From NCBI GenBank assembly GCA_022495995.1, contig JAFEMH010000340.1, positions 552,501 through 616,500 on the forward strand: a DNA stretch of 64,000 nt, read 5' to 3'. Positions 55,277-64,000 of the stretch are shown here, piece after piece. The position numbers and the translations under genes are program-made. Under the pieces are notes generated by a model. That model was given only the letters and a program-made list of their open reading frames with translations, did not search any database and was not told the origin of the DNA. The DNA is from Adenophora triphylla var. japonica. Taxonomy: Eukaryota > Streptophyta > Magnoliopsida > Asterales > Campanulaceae. Position 1 is the first letter of the stretch; every line of letters begins with the position of its first letter.

Positions 55277-55761
55277 TCCACTGTTTAAGTAGCATGGTTA
55301 ATACAACGTTTTGTTACCAACATGTGTTAGTTATGGTAGTATTAGGTGTTTGTAAGGTCTTTCTTTGAAAGGTTTCAAGTTCTAAACCCACAAGCTTCAT
55401 ATGGGTAAGTTGTATCTCTACTTTAGAAATATGCTAGCCTATTTGTAAGACAATTGATATAACTCATTTGATATTTTATCTATCATTAATAAAATAAAAA
55501 ACTAATTTTAAAATAATAATAAAAAAAGGGTACAACGTTTTGTTCAAGATGCTATAAATATAAGTTGTTATTTTAATTCTTTTTTTGTGTGTGTATATCT
55601 ATGGATTTTGGGCATTTATTTGTTGTCCGACTATACAACAAGAGTTGAATTTAAATTTAGATTTAAAAGTCTAAATAAAAAACTAAAAGAAAACAACCAG
55701 AAATTTGAACCGTAAGATGACTTCTCCATTATTTCTTCCATTAGTTCCGGCAAAGAACATA
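55277..55761. other. Spacer right of the Copia nest
   Basis: About 485 bases of AT-rich DNA with no recognisable feature. Confidence 0.5.
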
Positions 55762-56038
55762 CTCCCTCCGTCCAATAGTAGCTTCCCATTTTGTCAATTT
55801 GGGTGTCTCGTTAATAGCTTCCACTTTTCTTTTTTGGCAAAGGAATCTTTACTATTCCCTCCACTCATTCTCTCTCCTACATTATTTTAATACTCACAAC
55901 ACCATTATAATTTACTATTCCCTCCACTCATTCTCTCTCCTATTTTCAAATTACACTCACAACATTTTTTCTTTCCACCCATTTTATTAATTTGCGTGCA
56001 AGACAAAAAACAGGAAGCTTCTATTGGGACGGAGGGAG
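55762..56038. mobile_element. Stowaway (Tc1/mariner) MITE, 277 bp
   Basis: Terminal repeats CTCCCTCCGTCC at 55762 and GGACGGAGGGAG ending 56038, with TA target duplications at 55760-55761 and 56039-56040. Non-coding; hallmark plant Stowaway. Confidence 0.92.
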
Positions 56039-56144
56039 TATTTTTTCTTTTAACTAAAGACAATGGTCTTAAAGTTTTTTTTTTTTCCAAAGAGCTTTAG
56101 CTGCATTCAATGTTACGAAAGTTCAGATATTTGAACCCCACTAA

Positions 56145-57751
56145 GACTACCCACAATGGGTAGATGAAATGGGAGATGAAATCCCATTTCATCTACCCAT
56201 TTCCTTGCAATGGAGGTCGACTGCTTGGTTGAATGGATTAACGGGATGAAAACTTTCATCCCGTATGAAACCTTTTTTTTTTTTTTTTTTTAAAAAATGG
56301 ACACGTGTCGGCTTGGCATTGGAGGTGTATTAGGCGCGTGTGACTCACGCTCCCATTTGGCGCGTGACGCACATGCCTTTTTTTTTTTTTTTTTTTTCTC
56401 AATTTGCCACGTGTTGGCTTGGTATTGGTCCGTCCTTTTTTATTTTTCACCCAATTATTTAAACTCAATTATCTCATAATAAATGATTTAAAAATAAAAA
56501 AAAAAATTCACCAAGATTCATCATTTTTTTTTCCCTACAAATTGATATAAGTTTCATTTGATTTGGACACAAAAAAAAAACACTTAGTTTTCAATTTGGG
56601 CTGAATTATTACCTAGTAAATTGATCTTTTTTTTAATTTTTTTTTTCACCAAAATTCATCATTTTTTTTTCCCTACAAATCGATATAAGTTTCATTTGAT
56701 TTGGACACAAAAACACTTAGCTTTCAATTTGGGCTGAATTATTACCTAGTAAATTATTATTTTTTTAATTTTTTTTTCACCAAAATTCATCATTTTTTTT
56801 TCCCTACAAATCGATATAAATTTCATTTGATTTGGACACAAAAAAAAAAACACTTAGCTTTCAATTTGGGCTGAATTATTACCTAGTAAATTATTATTTT
56901 TTTTAATTTTTTTTTTCACCAAAATTCATCATTTTTTTTCCCTACAAATCGATATAAGTTTCATTTGATTTGGACACAAAAAAAAAAAACACTTAGCTTT
57001 CAATTTGGGCTGAATTATTACCTAGTAAATTGATTTTTTTTTTAATTTTTTTTTTCACCAAAATTCATCATTTTTTTCCCTACAAATCGATATAAGTTTC
57101 ATTTGATTTGGACACAAAAAAAAAACACTTAGCTTTCAATTTGGGCTGAATTATTACCTAGTAAATTATTATTTTTTTTAATTTTTTTTTTTCACCAAAA
57201 TTCATCATTTTTTTTCCCTACAAATCGATATAAGTTTCATTTGATTTGGACACAAAAAAAAAAAACACTTAGCTTTCAATTTGGGCTGAATTATTACCTA
57301 GTAAATTATTATTTTTTTTAATTTTTTTTTTCACCAAAATTCATCATTTTTTTTCCCTACAAATCGATATAAGTTTCATTTGATTTGGACACAAAAAAAA
57401 CACTCATTTCTCAATTATCCTTCTTCATTTTAGCATTTATTTTAAAAAAATCATTATATTTTTTTACCTATAAATTGATGCAATATTTTTTTAATTAAGT
57501 GTGAAATATTTTTTTAATTATAAATAATAATAATTATTATTTTACTAATCATAAAAATAAAGAATATAAATGAAATAAAATAAAAGTAGTGGGATATAGA
57601 ATGATGAGTTGGAGGGAGTTGAAATTTAGTTTAAGTTAGCCATTGGAGTGGGGGTAAATGAAATGGGTAGATGAAATATTAGGTGGATGAGAAAAAGTGT
57701 AAAAAGTGTTAGATGAAATGGGGGAGTGGGATGAAACCACTGTGGGTAGTC
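56145..57751. mobile_element. PIF/Harbinger-like non-autonomous element, 1.6 kb
   Basis: The left end GACTACCCACAATGG and right end CCACTGTGGGTAGTC form imperfect inverted repeats of about 15 bp, flanked by TAA (56142-56144, 57752-57754), the PIF/Harbinger-type 3-bp target. Subterminal GATGAAATGG repeats occur on both sides. The interior is a tandem array and holds no transposase. Confidence 0.75.
56505..57405 (+). repeat. Seven-copy tandem repeat, unit 131-139 bp
   Basis: Each unit starts TTCACCAAAATTCATCATT, then CCCTACAAATCGATATAAG, TTTCATTTGATTTGGACAC, CTTAGCTTTCAATTTGGGC. Starts near 56509, 56647, 56778, 56917, 57056, 57193 and 57332 (last partial). Confidence 0.93.
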
Positions 57752-57754
57752 TAA

Positions 57755-58682
57755 AGCTCCGTTTGTTTGTTTTGGAGAAAATATTTTTTGAAAAATATTT
57801 TTCACATTTTTTGATGTTTGTTTAGCACAGAAAAGTGGGGAAAAATATTTTCCCCACTTTTTTAAGTAAAATGATTAACGAAATTTTTTTAAATAAAACA
57901 TTTTTCGAAAAATGGTTACACCCTCACATACACAAACACACCCCCACGTTACCCACCCCACATCAACCACCACCCCTACCCCATCCCCATCACCATCCCC
58001 TGCCACCCAACCCCCCCCCATCGAGTAAAAAAAAAAAGAAAAATCATTTTAAATCTATTTTTAACAACTTCTCCCCCACCACCCCCTGCCACCCCACCCC
58101 ACCCCCGCCGAGTAAAAAAAATCATTTTAAATTTATTTTTAACAACTCCTCCCCCACTCCACTTACCACCCCCAGCCACCCTACCCCCCAACCCACCTCC
58201 TCCCGTTGGATAAACTTTTTTTTTTTTTTATCATTTTTCAAAAAATAATTTGCAGTTAAATTCAGAAAAAAAAAAAATTACCCGACCTGGGGGGTGGGTG
58301 GGGGGGGGGTTTTGGGTGGGGGTGTGGCGGGGTTGGTGAGTGGATTGGGGGAGGAGTTGTTAAAAATAAATTTAAAATGATTAATTTTTTTTACTCACGG
58401 GGAGGGGGAGGGGGGTGGGGTGGGTGGCATGGGGTGGTGAGTGGATTGGGGGAAATAAATTTAAAATGATTATTTTTTTTTTACTCGAGGGGGGGTAGGG
58501 GTGGTAGTGGTGAGTAGGGTGGGGGTGGTGGTGGTGATTGGAGTGGGTAAATTTGTAGTCAACTCAATCGAACATTTTTCGAAAAACATTTTCCTTATCA
58601 AACAGTTGAAAATATTTTTATCTCATTTTTCGAAAAACATTTTCATTTTTCGGAAAATGTTTTACACTACACAAACGGAGCC
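57755..58682. mobile_element. Fold-back MITE with G/C-rich arms, TAA target
   Basis: The ends AGCTCCGTTTGT and ACAAACGGAGCC are inverted, flanked by TAA (57752-57754, 58683-58685). The left half is CCCCACC-rich and the right half GGGGTGG-rich, with blocks such as AAATCATTTTAAATTTATT inverted in the other arm, so the whole element can fold on itself. Apparent proline-rich frames are artefacts of this composition. Confidence 0.72.
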
Positions 58683-58685
58683 TAA

Positions 58686-58913
58686 ATACAATTTCTAGTA
58701 AAGTGCATTTTAATAATAGATTAAGTCATTAATTAATAAAAAAATCATTTTTTTTTAAAAAAAAAGATCTTAAAGTTTTAGCTACACTTTCTTCTACATA
58801 GACACACACATACATATACAGAATAGTATTGTATAATAATTATTCAATTTTAATATTTCACAAATGGATGGTCATTATTTGTGAGAAAACCGAGTTCAAA
58901 ATACAATCATACT
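58686..58913. other. Short AT-rich spacer
   Basis: No feature recognised. Confidence 0.5.
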
Positions 58914-58922
58914 AATAATTAG

Positions 58923-59432
58923 CGTAAAATCTGGGGAGAAACGCGTTTCTCCATAAGTTATGGAGAAACGGGTTACGGGTATCCAGAACCTTTTGAAAGA
59001 ATATCCAGAAACTTTTTGTATTGGCCATGACCTTGTCCCATGGTTACTTCTGGATATCAGTCTCAAAGGTTACGGATATCCGTAACCCTTTGAAAGGATA
59101 TCCGTAAGCTTATGAAAGTGATATCCGAAACCTCAAAATGATATCCGTAAACTTTCAAAATGTTTCTGGATATTCATTTGATGGTTTCTGGATATACATT
59201 TGAAGGTTTCTGGATATCCAGAAACCTTCAATAAGCAATTTCTGGTCTTGGCCTTGGATTTGACTTCAAATCTATTTTTTCTGGATATCCGTCCAAAGGC
59301 TTCTGGATATCCAGATCCCTTTGAGACTGATATCCAGAAATTTTCTTCTGGTTATCAAACGTATAGCTTCTGGCTATTAAAAACGCGTTTCTCCATAGTT
59401 ATGGAGAAACGCGTTTCTCAGCAGACCTACTC
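58923..59432. mobile_element. Mutator-type MITE, 510 bp
   Basis: Flanked by an exact 9-bp duplication AATAATTAG (58914-58922, 59433-59441), the Mutator signature. Terminal inverted repeats of 40-50 bp include GAGAAACGCGTTTCTCCATA at both ends. The interior has many GGATATCC-type palindromes and GGTTACGGATATCCG-like repeats in both orientations. Non-coding. Confidence 0.82.
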
Positions 59433-59441
59433 AATAATTAG

Positions 59442-59852
59442 TGAGTAATCGAACGGCATAAACTTGCATGCGGTCCCCCAATTCCCAAAAGTGGACCCTA
59501 ATATGATTAATGGTGGGCAAATTAGAAATCTAAGGAAAATATTGAAACCTAATTTTTCAAGCCCGAAAAAAGCTGTTCCAATTTGAAATAGAATACATAT
59601 TCTCAACTAAGTCTTAGAACATCCATATTTTGTCCTTTGATTTTGTTACAAAAGGGTCCTTTTGAAAAAAAAAAATCATCTAAAGTTCATCCAGTAAATC
59701 CTCACTACATTTGCTTTGCTTAGCTACCAAAAAAAAATAAAAAAATTAAGCATGATCGAGTCAAAATTGTTGAATATGATTTACTTGATCAGGCGTAAAG
59801 AATAGCTGGGACGGACGATGAACAACCATCGGAGTTGGCCCGCACAAACCCT
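59442..59852. other. Spacer left of the gag-only Copia element
   Basis: No feature recognised; ordinary AT-rich intergenic sequence. Confidence 0.5.
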
Positions 59853-60305
59853 TGTTGTGAAAATCACGCCCACGCAGCGGAAAACGGACCGAGCTAGGAG
59901 GAATAATAAGATGTAACACACACGAAAAATAAATCACACACAAAGGAACACACAAGAATTGTTAACCCGGTTCGTTGCAACAACAACTACGTCCGGGGGC
60001 GCTACCAAGCCAAAATATTCTCTCTAATATTTTCAGATGTTACAATTTGTCTCTAGGCTATCACATGTATTTATAGGGAACAATAAATCAAATCCTAGTA
60101 ATAAAAGGATTTCTACTCAAGAAAGTAATCTTCTTTCTTCACAAGTCCTTCCAAATATTACTACCAAAAGGAATCACCAATGCAAGAGGAGATCTAATCA
60201 AAATAGGAAACAAATCTGCTGCAGAAGAATCCTCCTTGATCTCACCAACTCCTCCGACCGCGGTTCAAATTCCTTTATCCATGGTTTTGACTCTACATCC
60301 CAACA
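59853..60305 (-). repeat. 3' LTR of the gag-only Copia element
   Basis: 453 bp, identical to 61945-62397 by eye. Confidence 0.92.
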
Positions 60306-60396
60306 ATCTCCCACCTGGAGACAAACCATCCATGATACCTCTCTTGAAACAAATTTCAGTGGCCAGCTATTGCGTTGGTAGCGCCCGGCCTCTTGT

Positions 60397-61890
60397 CTAG
60401 TTATCCAAGTGAGTTGAAGCTGAGCTACGCTTCAACATAACTGTCGGTTCTACCATGCTCCGAGTCTTCATTCCGAATGATCCTCCCTGCACATCCCCGC
60501 TCACTTGCTTGCTAACTATCGATCCTAAACAGCGCGAATCCACGTGCCCCACACAATCACAAGCTTGGAACCTTTGTGTGTTCTTTGCAACCCATCGCAT
60601 CACCGTTCTAGATCCCGCTCCCATGTTGGCCAAATTGGCTCCGCGTCGGCCGACTTCATCACCCAATTTTCTACCAACATACCGTTTAGTGAAATTTCTC
60701 CCACCATGGCGATCTCGGCCACCACCATTCACCATTGGGATGCGCCTTCGTTTCCCCCAACGATTCATGTTGCATGTGGTATACAACATATTTTCCACCC
60801 CGCCACGAGCCACCAAGCTAGCTCCGCGGTTTATCTTCCATGTCCCACAACCGAAGGTCACCACACAACCCTCCTTATCAAGTTGCCTTATGGAAATCAA
60901 GTTCCTCTTCAAATCCGGAATATGTCGCACATCACGTAGCCGTAAAACAGTCCCATCCGTTGCTTTGACCCGAACAACCCCCTTTCCAATGACCTTGACA
61001 GGATGATCGTTTCCCAAGCGAACAACCCCAAAATCACCCGGAACATACTGCTCCATTCTTTCTGCACTAGTGCATGAATGAAACGTCGAGCCCGAATCCA
61101 AAACCCACGAATCAGTTGAACTGCTCCCACCCAAGATTAATACGTCCGCCATCTCTTCAGCAACATTTAATTCCTTCGCTCTGCCTGACCGCTTCGGACA
61201 ACTTCTCCTAAAGTGCCCCTTCTCCCCACAATCGTAGCAAGTAATCACCTTCTTGCCACCCTTACTCTTTTCACCGACATTTAGTGCTAACCCCGATGTC
61301 CCACCCTTGCTCTTCCTACGAATTTCTTCGCCAAGAATCACATCAACGACATCCGAAAACTTCAGCTTCACTTTTCCTGTTGAAACGTTAACTGCTATCG
61401 CAGTCGTATCCCAACTTTCCGGTAAAGAAGAAAGTAAAATCAACGCTAGTACCTCATCATCAAGAGTAACAGCCACGGAAGACAGTTGGGTCGCAGTAGA
61501 TTTGAATTCACTTATATGCTTTGTTGCCGACATGCCCTCCACCATCCTTACGTTCAACAGCTTCCTCATTAGATGAGCTTTATTCGCCGCCGATGGTGCC
61601 TCGTACATGCTCGCCAACATCTGTAACATCTCCATGGTAGTCTTCGCCTCCAAAACATTCTTCGCGACATCCTTGGTCAACGTTTGCCTAACAAGCCCTA
61701 ACGCTTTCCGATCCAAGATTTCGAATTTTGCTTCCTCTATGTCATCCGGCTTTTCTTTTAATGGTAGATACAAATCCTTGTTCCACAAAACATCCTCGAT
61801 TTGCGTCTTCCAAAAATTGAAATCCGTCCCATCAAACTTTTCGATCAACACCACCTTATTCCCATCCTCCAAAGCTCCCAAGAAATCCAT
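60397..61890 (-). CDS. gag: Intact Gag-protease polyprotein of a non-autonomous Copia element
   Basis: A 497-residue protein from ATG 61888-61890 (MDFLGALEDGNK), chosen over an in-frame ATG 41 codons earlier that lies inside the LTR. Domains: UBN2 Copia capsid region (residues about 10-200, with DGTDFNFWKTQIEDVL and LLSSLPESWD), CCHC zinc knuckle CYDCGEKGHFRRSC, protease site WVLDSGSTFHSC, and a protease body with VRHIPDLKRNLISIRQL. The last 120 residues are Arg/Gly-rich (RWGKRRR, GRNFTKR) and match neither integrase nor RT. The protein should assemble particles and cleave itself but cannot copy or insert DNA. No frameshift or stop, unlike the other retroelement genes here. Confidence 0.85.
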   Translation of the reverse strand: MDFLGALEDGNKVVLIEKFDGTDFNFWKTQIEDVLWNKDLYLPLKEKPDDIEEAKFEILDRKALGLVRQTLTKDVAKNVLEAKTTMEMLQMLASMYEAPSAANKAHLMRKLLNVRMVEGMSATKHISEFKSTATQLSSVAVTLDDEVLALILLSSLPESWDTTAIAVNVSTGKVKLKFSDVVDVILGEEIRRKSKGGTSGLALNVGEKSKGGKKVITCYDCGEKGHFRRSCPKRSGRAKELNVAEEMADVLILGGSSSTDSWVLDSGSTFHSCTSAERMEQYVPGDFGVVRLGNDHPVKVIGKGVVRVKATDGTVLRLRDVRHIPDLKRNLISIRQLDKEGCVVTFGCGTWKINRGASLVARGGVENMLYTTCNMNRWGKRRRIPMVNGGGRDRHGGRNFTKRYVGRKLGDEVGRRGANLANMGAGSRTVMRWVAKNTQRFQACDCVGHVDSRCLGSIVSKQVSGDVQGGSFGMKTRSMVEPTVMLKRSSASTHLDN

Positions 61891-61944
61891 AGCAAAAGAC
61901 ACCCCAAGCAATGATTCGACAAAACCAAGAGCTTTGATACCAGT

Positions 61945-62397
61945 TGTTGTGAAAATCACGCCCACGCAGCGGAAAACGGACCGAGCTAGGAGGAATAATA
62001 AGATGTAACACACACGAAAAATAAATCACACACAAAGGAACACACAAGAATTGTTAACCCGGTTCGTTGCAACAACAACTACGTCCGGGGGCGCTACCAA
62101 GCCAAAATATTCTCTCTAATATTTTCAGATGTTACAATTTGTCTCTAGGCTATCACATGTATTTATAGGGAACAATAAATCAAATCCTAGTAATAAAAGG
62201 ATTTCTACTCAAGAAAGTAATCTTCTTTCTTCACAAGTCCTTCCAAATATTACTACCAAAAGGAATCACCAATGCAAGAGGAGATCTAATCAAAATAGGA
62301 AACAAATCTGCTGCAGAAGAATCCTCCTTGATCTCACCAACTCCTCCGACCGCGGTTCAAATTCCTTTATCCATGGTTTTGACTCTACATCCCAACA
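61945..62397 (-). repeat. 5' LTR of the gag-only Copia element
   Basis: 453 bp, with a minus-strand TATA box TATAAATA at 62160-62167. Confidence 0.92.
62160..62167 (-). promoter_or_regulatory. TATA box of the gag-only Copia element
   Basis: The complement reads TATAAATA in the context CCCTATAAATACATG, about 270 bases upstream of the gag ATG. Confidence 0.75.
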
Positions 62398-62486
62398 ATC
62401 CTCTTACGTGAGAAATAAGGATCCGTTTGTAGAGATAAATATATGATGAACATGAAGAGAGGGGGAGACTATAGTGTTTTAGAACG

Positions 62487-62665
62487 TAGGGGTGTGCTTG
62501 GTACGATTTGGCTCGATTTTAGGCTAAAATCGTTACCGAATCAAAAGTATTCGGTTTCTAATTTCAACAAAACGCCACCATTTGGTTTTAGCTCGGTTCG
62601 GTGTAGTCAATTTTCGGCTTCGATAAGTGTCGATTCGATAATATTCGGTCTTGATAATAAAACTA
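62487..62665. mobile_element. Terminus of a second hAT copy, truncated or extending rightward
   Basis: TAGGGGTGTGC at 62487 followed by CGATTTTAGGCTAAAATCG (62514-62532) and TCGGTTTC-like repeats, closely resembling the hAT left end at 3963-4115. No partner end is seen before 64000, so it is either a remnant or the start of an element interrupted by the CACTA at 63441. Confidence 0.65.
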
Positions 62666-63440
62666 AAAGGTAAACAAGTAAATAGAACGTAATGATAAAG
62701 ATCCTCCGAATCATACTTGATCTACTCCATATTTATCTCACCTATTGTATATAGTATCTAGGATTCTATTCTTGAGAAGTATTGGGTATATATTTCTTTC
62801 CGAAAGAGTGGGGATTTATTGGAATATTCACCTTCCTAATTCGAGCAAAAAAAAATAAGTTTGGTAAGTAGGATTTTTGTCTTTCTTATCAAATATTTAG
62901 ATGTATAAATGGTAATGATATTGTATATATGTGCATATATATTTAATTATGTAAATATTGTACTTGGTTAATTTAGTACTAACAGTACTAATGAATCTAT
63001 TTATTTTTGTTAGTATCAATCTTTTGGTTTCCTTATATGATTAGGATCGCTACAATGGATGAAGAGATTGATTGGAAGAGTTCTCAAGGTTGCCTATAAG
63101 TGATCATTCAACAAAGAGAACTCTCAAGCAGTCAAGATTTTTTTGAAAGAGAAAACTCCTTATACCTCTCGAATTCAAGATTTCATTTTAAACTATTTTT
63201 ATCTTTGTTATTTCACTTGTTATTATTTGATTATGTAAACTAGATCTTTAATAGTGAAATCCTTTTTAAACTTAAAGTCTTGTTTGCTAGAGTTGAATCA
63301 ATAAACGTTTAAATCTCTAGGTTTATTCATATCCTTTTTAAGCTTAAAGCCTTGTTTGCTGGAGTTGAACCAGTAAACGTTTAATCTCTTGTGTTATTTT
63401 TTCTGTTCTATTGAAACTTGATTTCCTAGCTACACTAAAC
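62666..63440. other. AT-rich stretch with a 69-bp spaced duplication
   Basis: No gene recognised. TCCTTTTTAA-CTTAAAG-CTTGTTTGCT and the following AACGTTTAA text occurs twice (about 63260-63318 and 63329-63386). The rest is featureless. Confidence 0.55.
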
Positions 63441-64000
63441 CACTACTAGAAACAGGCCTTTTACCGACGGAAATTTCCGTCGGTAATTCTCCAGATCCGT
63501 CGGCAAATGGTCATTACCGATGGAAATCGTCCGTCGGATTCCGTCGGAAATAATTGGTTGGTAATACCGACGGACCATTTCCGTCGGTGTTACCGGCGGA
63601 TAGTCCGTCGGTAAACAGAAAACTCCGCCGGAAATCGTCCGTCGGTAAGGAGGTACGCCGGCCGGTTTGCCGGAGCCATTGCCGGAGGTTACCGACGGAA
63701 ATGTCCGTCGGTAAATATTAAAATAATAAAATAATAAAACCCATTACCGACGGTTAAATCCGTCGGAAAACGTAAGTTTTACCGGCGGATATGTCCGTTG
63801 GTAATCTATAACGTTACCGGCGGATATGTCCGTCGGAAATGAATTTTATTTTTTTATTTTTAATTATTTACCGACGGAAATATCCGTCGATAAGGAGAAT
63901 TAATTATTTTATTTTTTGTTATTTACCGACGGAAATTTCCGTCGGTAATTTGTCCAGTTTTTTTTTTAAAAAATTCTATTTTATTATTAAACCACCTGTA
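63441..64000. mobile_element. Left end of a CACTA transposon running off the window
   Basis: Begins CACTACTAGAAACAGGCC, a canonical CACTA terminus, preceded by AAC as possible target duplication. The next 500 bases are packed with palindromic pairs of ACCGACGGAA / TTCCGTCGGTAA, typical subterminal repeats. The coding part lies beyond 64000. Confidence 0.9.

Larger units (their letters stand above)
59853..62397 (-). mobile_element. Gag-protease-only non-autonomous Copia element, 2545 bp
   Basis: The LTRs are 453 bp each (59853-60305 and 61945-62397), TGTTGTGA...CCCAACA, and identical as far as read by eye. The flanks ACCCT and ATCCT agree at four of five bases. The minus-strand primer-binding site (CTGGTATCAAAGCTC, complement of about 61929-61943) and purine tract AGGTGGGAGAT (next to 60305) set a leftward orientation. 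One intact ORF encodes Gag and protease; integrase, RT and RNase H are absent, so it must rely on an autonomous relative. Identical LTRs indicate very recent insertion. Confidence 0.9.

Noticed and set aside
57835..58248. A 137-codon proline/histidine-rich ORF
   Set aside because: It follows the CCCCACC composition of a fold-back MITE arm and is mirrored in the opposite arm.
60455..62008. Plus-strand open frames of 107-183 codons
   Set aside because: They are antisense shadows of the Gag-protease ORF, with no start context or domain.
1..64000. Organelle DNA insertion, pararetrovirus or rRNA genes
   Set aside because: No plastid or mitochondrial gene order, viral movement/coat protein motif or rRNA sequence was recognised on either strand.

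Overview
The window is plant nuclear DNA, almost certainly from a eudicot and perhaps an asterid (the finer placement is a guess). The evidence is a BAHD acyltransferase gene, SIRE-type and short-LTR Copia elements, Tat/Ogre-type Gypsy LTRs, CACTA, hAT, PIF/Harbinger, Mutator and Stowaway elements, a tRNA-derived SINE, and captured exons resembling plant MHX, IBR3 and a plastid methyltransferase. There is no bacterial-style operon and no complete cellular gene apart from the BAHD gene. It is an intergenic transposon nest, so most open frames are transposon genes, antisense shadows or repeat-encoded noise.

Layout. 1-1364 is the right end of a CACTA element. 1927-3240 is an intact single-exon BAHD gene, followed by an AT-rich minisatellite. 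3963-26061 is one hAT element with an exact 8-bp target duplication (GTTTTTTG). It has swollen to 22 kb because it holds (a) a 358-bp-LTR non-autonomous retroelement with TATTAG...CTAATA ends (5249-20366), itself split by a 13.4-kb SIRE-like Copia element (5345-18706, TSD ATATT) and a SINE (19874-20091), and (b) a 2.2-kb Tat-like solo LTR (23792-25976, TSD AAACC). The hAT transposase gene lies on the minus strand (20769-22914).

26307-55271 is a second nest. A minus-strand Copia element with 239-bp LTRs (TSD CTTAC) is cut in its reverse transcriptase by a Tat/Ogre-like Gypsy element (27957-46814, TSD CCTGC) and in its protease region by a gene-capturing CACTA element (48538-53996, TSD ATT). 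The Gypsy element carries two plus-strand (antisense) host-like genes, one spliced and plant-mobile-domain-like and one DUF7745-like, plus a tandem array of about 70-bp units. The CACTA element carries fragments of at least three nuclear genes and a 1.6-kb array of a telomere-like TATAGGG heptamer.

55272-64000 holds a Stowaway MITE, a PIF/Harbinger-like element with a seven-copy internal repeat, an abutting fold-back MITE, a Mutator-type MITE with a 9-bp duplication, a very young gag-protease-only Copia element with identical LTRs (59853-62397), one terminus of a second hAT copy, and the left end of another CACTA element running off the window.

The most unusual observations are: a LTR hairpin conserved between two Tat-like LTRs with compensating base changes; hairpins with co-varying stems in solo-LTR tandem units; the gene-capturing CACTA element with its telomere-like array; the antisense genes in both the SIRE and Tat elements; and LTR differences concentrated at CAG/CTG triplets. 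All boundaries were read by eye from terminal motifs and target duplications. No alignment or database search was run.
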